Below, in pieces: positions 59,506 to 64,000 of a stretch of DNA of 64,000 bases. The stretch comes from Epiperipatus broadwayi. Lineage: Eukaryota; Onychophora; Udeonychophora; Euonychophora; Peripatidae. Each line of letters starts with the position of its first letter. The first letter of the stretch is position 1. Below the pieces are notes generated by a model that was not told the DNA's origin, searched no databases, and saw only the letters and a list, made by a program, of their open reading frames with translations. The position numbers and the translations under genes are program-made. Location of the stretch: assembly GCA_028023455.1 (NCBI GenBank), contig JAQFVV010000012.1, forward strand, positions 8,716,499 to 8,780,498, read 5' to 3'.

Positions 59506-60384
59506 TGTGAGGGGTACCCAAAAATAATCAGAATCATTCCCTGGTTTGTGTGCCTATTGTAGTATATACTTATGCCATTACACACTTCTTGCATGAATCA
59601 GTCTGCTAAATGACATCACCATGTAAAATCATGGAGCCACATTGCACATTTTTTTATAAGGGCTAAAATGTTAGAACAAGGTAAAATTCTGTTTTTGTTT
59701 ACACAAAATGGCAAGGAAAAAAATTGTAATGCTTAATACAGATTATAAGCAAGCTAATCTCATAAAAATAAAAGTTTATGAATGGTTTAATTAAAATGTT
59801 AAATTTACTATGTCCCTAAAAAATATTGCGAAGTGAAGTCCAAAGTCAAAATAATGCTGATGTTTTTTGATGCAAACAGCATTTTTCTCTTAACTTTAAT
59901 TCGTAATGGTCAGGAATTAAATATGCAAATTCTGAAACATTTATGTGATGCAGTAGAATTTAAGCATTCCATTTTGTGGCAAAGAAAACTGTACAAGCTC
60001 CATAACAATAAAGTGTCATCTCTCAAAGTTTTGTGTATGAAACACTTTATAATTAAATTCAGCATGATCCAGCTTATCTATAACATATTCGCCCAATCTC
60101 ACTTCACATGACCTTTTTTTAAATCTCTCAAATGAAAAAATGTCTCAATTTTTCCTTCTTTTTTTTGGTAGATTTAAATGGGGGGGGGGAGGTGCATGAT
60201 GGAGGTGTTAAAATGCAGCATTTTGCAGTATGTCCAGACTAATGCAAAAGGTGGCAAACAGATTTAGACCAGAGCATTACATTAAACAGACTATACTTTT
60301 TAAAGCAATTCAATTTGTAACACCTAAAAATAAATATACAATTTTTTATTACAAAATTCTGGTTATTTTTGAGTTCCCCCTTAT
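59506..60384 (+). mobile_element. Decayed mariner-like DNA transposon
   Basis: Ends resemble each other inverted: ggggtacccaaaaataatca at 59511 and ctggttatttttgagttccc at 60359. They sit in TA-rich flanks as expected for a TA target. The body encodes a damaged mariner transposase. At 880 bp it is shorter than a usual 1.3-kb mariner, mainly through loss in the N-terminal half. Confidence 0.75.
59780..60111 (+). pseudogene. Mariner transposase remnant
   Basis: A frame near 59780 gives KVYEWF, as at the end of the mariner DNA-binding region. Then 59833-60111 reads SKVKIMLMFFDANSIFLLTL (the block around the first catalytic Asp), LNMQILKHL, and LYKLHNNKVSSL where HxDNAPxH is expected. The second Asp is replaced by Asn. 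The final PYSPDLAPCD block is only faintly visible. It cannot be active. Confidence 0.72.
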
Positions 60385-60546
60385 ATATACATATTGCAAA
60401 AATTTGGGAATACACAATACATTTTACAATCCTTAAAAAAACGAAGTTTACACTTAAGCTTAGTAACTTTTTTTTATATTCACTCCTTAATTATCCATCA
60501 TTTCTCAAGGCCACTTAAATCCATTATATTAAAAAAAAAAGTAATA

Positions 60547-60615
60547 CAAATAAAATGTCCGTTAATTAAAAATATTGTTATTACAATATTTTTTAATTAA
60601 CGGACATTTTATTTG
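60547..60615. repeat. 32-bp hairpin, one base short of perfect
   Basis: caaataaaatgtccgttaat and taaaaatattgt (60547-60578) pair with 60583-60615 across a 4-base loop, with one extra T in the right arm. GC content is low except for gtccg. Confidence 0.9.
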
Positions 60616-62639
60616 TTTTATATATATATATGTATCTTGTTAATAAGAAGACAGCACTGCCTTAAATATAACTCTGAATACAAGAAAGCAACAAAGTTTG
60701 TAAAATATTTATTTATATAAAATAATAAAATAATGTGAGTTATAGTAGTAAAAAACCCATTGATGAAAAATGGCTGGTTTGGTCATAGTAAGCAGTTATC
60801 TTGTCTGTATAGGAATACATACACATATATATTATGCCAGTAACCTGAAGAGACAACTTTAAATACAACTAATTGGTGTACTTTTATAGAGTTATATAAT
60901 GGAGATAAGGATAGAGATAATTGAGCATAAAAATGGGTTATATTTCCCAATCACTTTCACAAAATCAGTAGTAGGAATTTGAAATAGGCTTTACCTCTCA
61001 GAAGTACTTTGTTTAAATGAAAAGGCCATGCATTTGCGGCCATTACTAGGGCACTATCTTTTCATTTGTGAAAAGAAAAAAAATGCTGAATGGATTAATT
61101 CCAATTCCTATACTTTCACAATTCTCAATAACATTTGGCATTTACTCAGTGGTTAAGCATTCTCTTTAACCTTTATAAAATTTAAATATAGATCTGATAA
61201 GTGCTAGTGAGAACATTTGAAATGAAAACTGCAATTTAAAGTGGCACTGACGACTTGAATTTTATAATCTAACATACAAAATAAAAATATTTTTTTTAGA
61301 ATAAATTCATGCAATGAACAGGTATATAAAATAACTAAATGAAAGTAACTTAATTACTAATATAAATGGATGACATTGACTTATTAAAGTCATTTCTATT
61401 TTTTTTTTTGTTAAAATTTTTTAAAAGGAACAATCTTACTATAACATATATATTTATAATTTCCATTACTGGTCAGTAAGGGATAAAACTTATGATATCT
61501 CTTCTTCCAATTTTTACAATTTAAGTATTCGGGCAATGATACAGGCACCCATTCTAGATAATCCTAGTATTGTGGCATTTGAAGCTCTACCTATGGTGGG
61601 CTGACACACTTAAATTAATCAGCAATGCATTTTGTGTGGCTGTATCAACAAATAATAATCCATAAATCAAGAATTCTTATTGCTGATAATGACAATTTAT
61701 ATTTGATAAAACATTTCTTACCAACACAAACATATAATTTTCAACTACAATTATAATTCACCAAGCAAAAAGTTTCAACTTAATTTAATGTTATGTCTCA
61801 GTGGACAGTTTTTTTTGTCTCTTGTTCTTTCAATAAGTAGAAATAGACTTTTTTTTATCTTGCAGTCCAATGCTAAAGAATGTCCCTTTCTTTCTTTTAA
61901 TCCTTTTAAGAATTCTTCCATATTTTTCTTTTTAACATTTGTTTTTAATTAAAAGTACATAATAGATTAATGACTTTCATTTTTTTCTTATCTTTTAATT
62001 ATTATTATCAGATTTGTGGATTCATTTTTTTAAAAAATCAACAAATGTAATCAAATTAACTTTTTTTTTTTTTAATAAAATAGTTATAAATATATTTCAA
62101 TCCCTTTTGTTTCTATTAAAACATTATTATATGGGTCAAATTCTTTTACTGACATTTACTTTAATAAATATTTATAAATTTTAGTTGCCTTTATTTATTT
62201 ATTTGATCCAAGTAGAATACTTTTATATATCTTACCTTTGCATACACATATATGCACATTGAAGTAAAATATTGAATCATTGCATTTCCCCATAACAAAT
62301 TATTATTAGTAATTTTAAAACAATTTTGAATAATCCATACAGGCTGCTATATCATGTACTACTAGCTGATAACGTTTTTAGGTTTCTATTTCCAACACTA
62401 TAATACATATACATAATAAAAAATATTATAACTAATGGCTTATTTGCTATATATATATATAATATTAAAAGTTCTTTTAATATTAAGAGTATGTGGTTGG
62501 TAAGTGCAATTATGGGTAATGTTTAGTTTAAATGTTATTTTGTAGTTCTTTACACTTGAGAAAACCACTTGTAGCTGTGAAATCATTGATTGTGTTGTAT
62601 AGTTTTTTTTTGCCTAGTGTGTGTGGTTGATTTGTGAAT
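60616..62639. other. AT-rich DNA with one unassigned GC-richer patch
   Basis: Near 61505-61605 the minus strand reads ASNATILGLSRMGACIIARI and then LKL with a stop, after a possible AG acceptor. I do not recognise it and it could be a transposon fragment. Nothing else was seen, including no PDZ-domain exon. Confidence 0.35.
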
Positions 62640-62820
62640 TTGAGGTAATTTTGATTATATATATATTGCAATTTTTATGGTCTATATAAAGATACTGGAC
62701 CCTAAATAAAGGTGGGATTCCACCTTTATTGTTGAAAGGAAGTTGCTTTGACAACAGATTGAGATTGATAATGATATTTGTCTACGTGTTGACTGATTTC
62801 TATGAATTTATATATACAGA
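62640..62820. repeat. Third-site copy of the 47.3-48.06 kb repeat family
   Basis: ttgcaatttttatggtctat, ggtgggattccaccttt, gttgctttgacaacagattg and cgtgttgactgatttctatg follow, in order, the right arm at about 47885-48045. It sits outside the last intron, so the family is dispersed in this locus. Confidence 0.75.
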
Positions 62821-64000
62821 AAGAATAAAACAGCTTTTAAATAGTCAACAACAAAGCAAAATAATTTCTGACAATCTTCCAAAGAGAAACTTCTCAGTGA
62901 TGAGTGCTTTAACACTTTTTTTCTTTGATTTATTGTCTAGTTAAAATAACTACACATCTCATTTACTGAGTACTAGACTGGTTATGAGACAGTATTCTGA
63001 AAGAAAAAAAGAAGATTCTATCTGTTTTGATTCAAATGTTATGGGAATGATAAATTATATTTGGAACAAATAAACATAATTGTTATTCATTTTCTTTGGC
63101 AGAAGTGTAATTCATGAAGTGTTAAAATGATATGCAAACAAACTATAAGGTATTTATTCTCGCTCATTTTGCTTACACAATTTATACATCTTATAACTGG
63201 AAAAATATATCAAAGATCTGATATAAAAGATTCTTTTATAAGAAAATAGTACAAGGAATTTCATCTTATTGTCCAAACATCTTTCTATCCACGTTGTAAC
63301 AATTCCAAGCATAAGTGAAATTATTAAGTATCTTTTACATATATAAAAAAATCTATATCATAAATTTGTTATGAGTTAGGCACAATTTGAACCAGTGAAG
63401 CGAGTTAAAAAACAAGAAGCATAGTAACCATAACAGTATTTGTAAAAAATAAGAGATCAGAATTAGAGTGAAAATGAGATAAGAAATTAAAAAACAAAGA
63501 GACAAAACAAATGAATACTGAATGAGACATTCTATTAGATGGCATCTGATAGATGAAGAATGGAATCAAATGATTTATTAACACATAAAAAAAGTATTTC
63601 AATAGATTATATTTAGGCTTTATTTATAAAAGGAATTTTTTTTGGTTCTAATTAAATGATAAAGTTTCTGGCAATAAAAATGTAAAATTGGTTGTTTGAC
63701 AGAATAAATCACTATTCAGAATTGTTATCACTGCAGAAAGCTAGAGTTTAGTTAAAGTCATCAGCTTATTTTTGGAACCTATATCGAACATGGCATGATC
63801 GGATAATATTTACCAGGTTGTCAGTATTTTGTAATTTGAAATTGACTGTTAAAGAAAAATTCTCATTATATCATGCATTTATTTGCCATGCTAAACTGTT
63901 ATCAAATTTCAGCATGGCCAATTTTTATGTAGCCAAACTATTTATTTCTCAAACATGCCTTCAATTTTTCAATTAACAAACCTATAGCTAATATACCTAA
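62821..64000. other. AT-rich DNA with nothing recognised
   Basis: Short frames only (for example 63405-63602 minus). No exon of the PDZRN gene was identified up to the window end. Confidence 0.4.

Overview
This is AT-rich animal (metazoan) nuclear DNA. It has a spliced protein-coding gene with a pyrimidine-rich acceptor and very long introns, and it is crowded with eukaryotic transposons of many classes. The only host gene I can name is the 3' end of a PDZRN3/4-type gene (PDZ- and RING-domain E3 ubiquitin ligase) on the minus strand. The mix of Penelope-like, Merlin, RTE, Ty3/Gypsy, mariner, hAT and tRNA-derived SINE copies in an AT-rich background would suit a lophotrochozoan, perhaps a cephalopod mollusc. 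That placement is an inference from general appearance, not proof.

Layout. 1-4.2 kb: AT-rich, no gene seen. 4.2-6.1 kb: three GC-richer islands (a possible 26-codon terminal exon, an unidentified block, and an open frame inside a 360-bp inverted-repeat segment). 6.1-7.7 kb: a complete Merlin DNA transposon with 278-bp terminal inverted repeats, an 8-bp target duplication and one frameshift in its transposase. 8.08-8.58 kb: a 500-N assembly gap. 8.6-9.45 kb: nested palindromic MITEs with a SINE. 12.1 and 34.1 kb: two hAT-type MITEs with perfect 8-bp duplications. 13.8-17.8 kb: two Penelope-like elements head to head. 19.0-19.5 kb: Ty3/Gypsy reverse transcriptase fossil. 22.2-22.5 kb: 245-bp palindrome. 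27.8-30.4 kb: a segment with inverted ends holding a 243-bp duplication and a 1.1-kb minisatellite with higher-order structure. 31-40 kb: AT-rich, with SINEs, element tails and small duplications.

40.8-58.8 kb: the PDZRN 3' end. The terminal coding exon (40961-42544) and a 31-codon upstream exon (58681-58773) are joined in phase 0 across a 16.1-kb intron. That intron contains a full-length 4.96-kb non-LTR retrotransposon (48745-53707) with a perfect 16-bp target duplication, a decayed RTE-type LINE (about 54.8-57.13 kb), and several palindromic and direct repeats. 58.8-64 kb (probably a further intron): a mariner fossil, a hairpin and another copy of a repeat family seen at 47-48 kb.

No rRNA, CRISPR, operon or bona fide tRNA gene is present. 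Most of the remaining open frames are short chance frames in AT-rich DNA.
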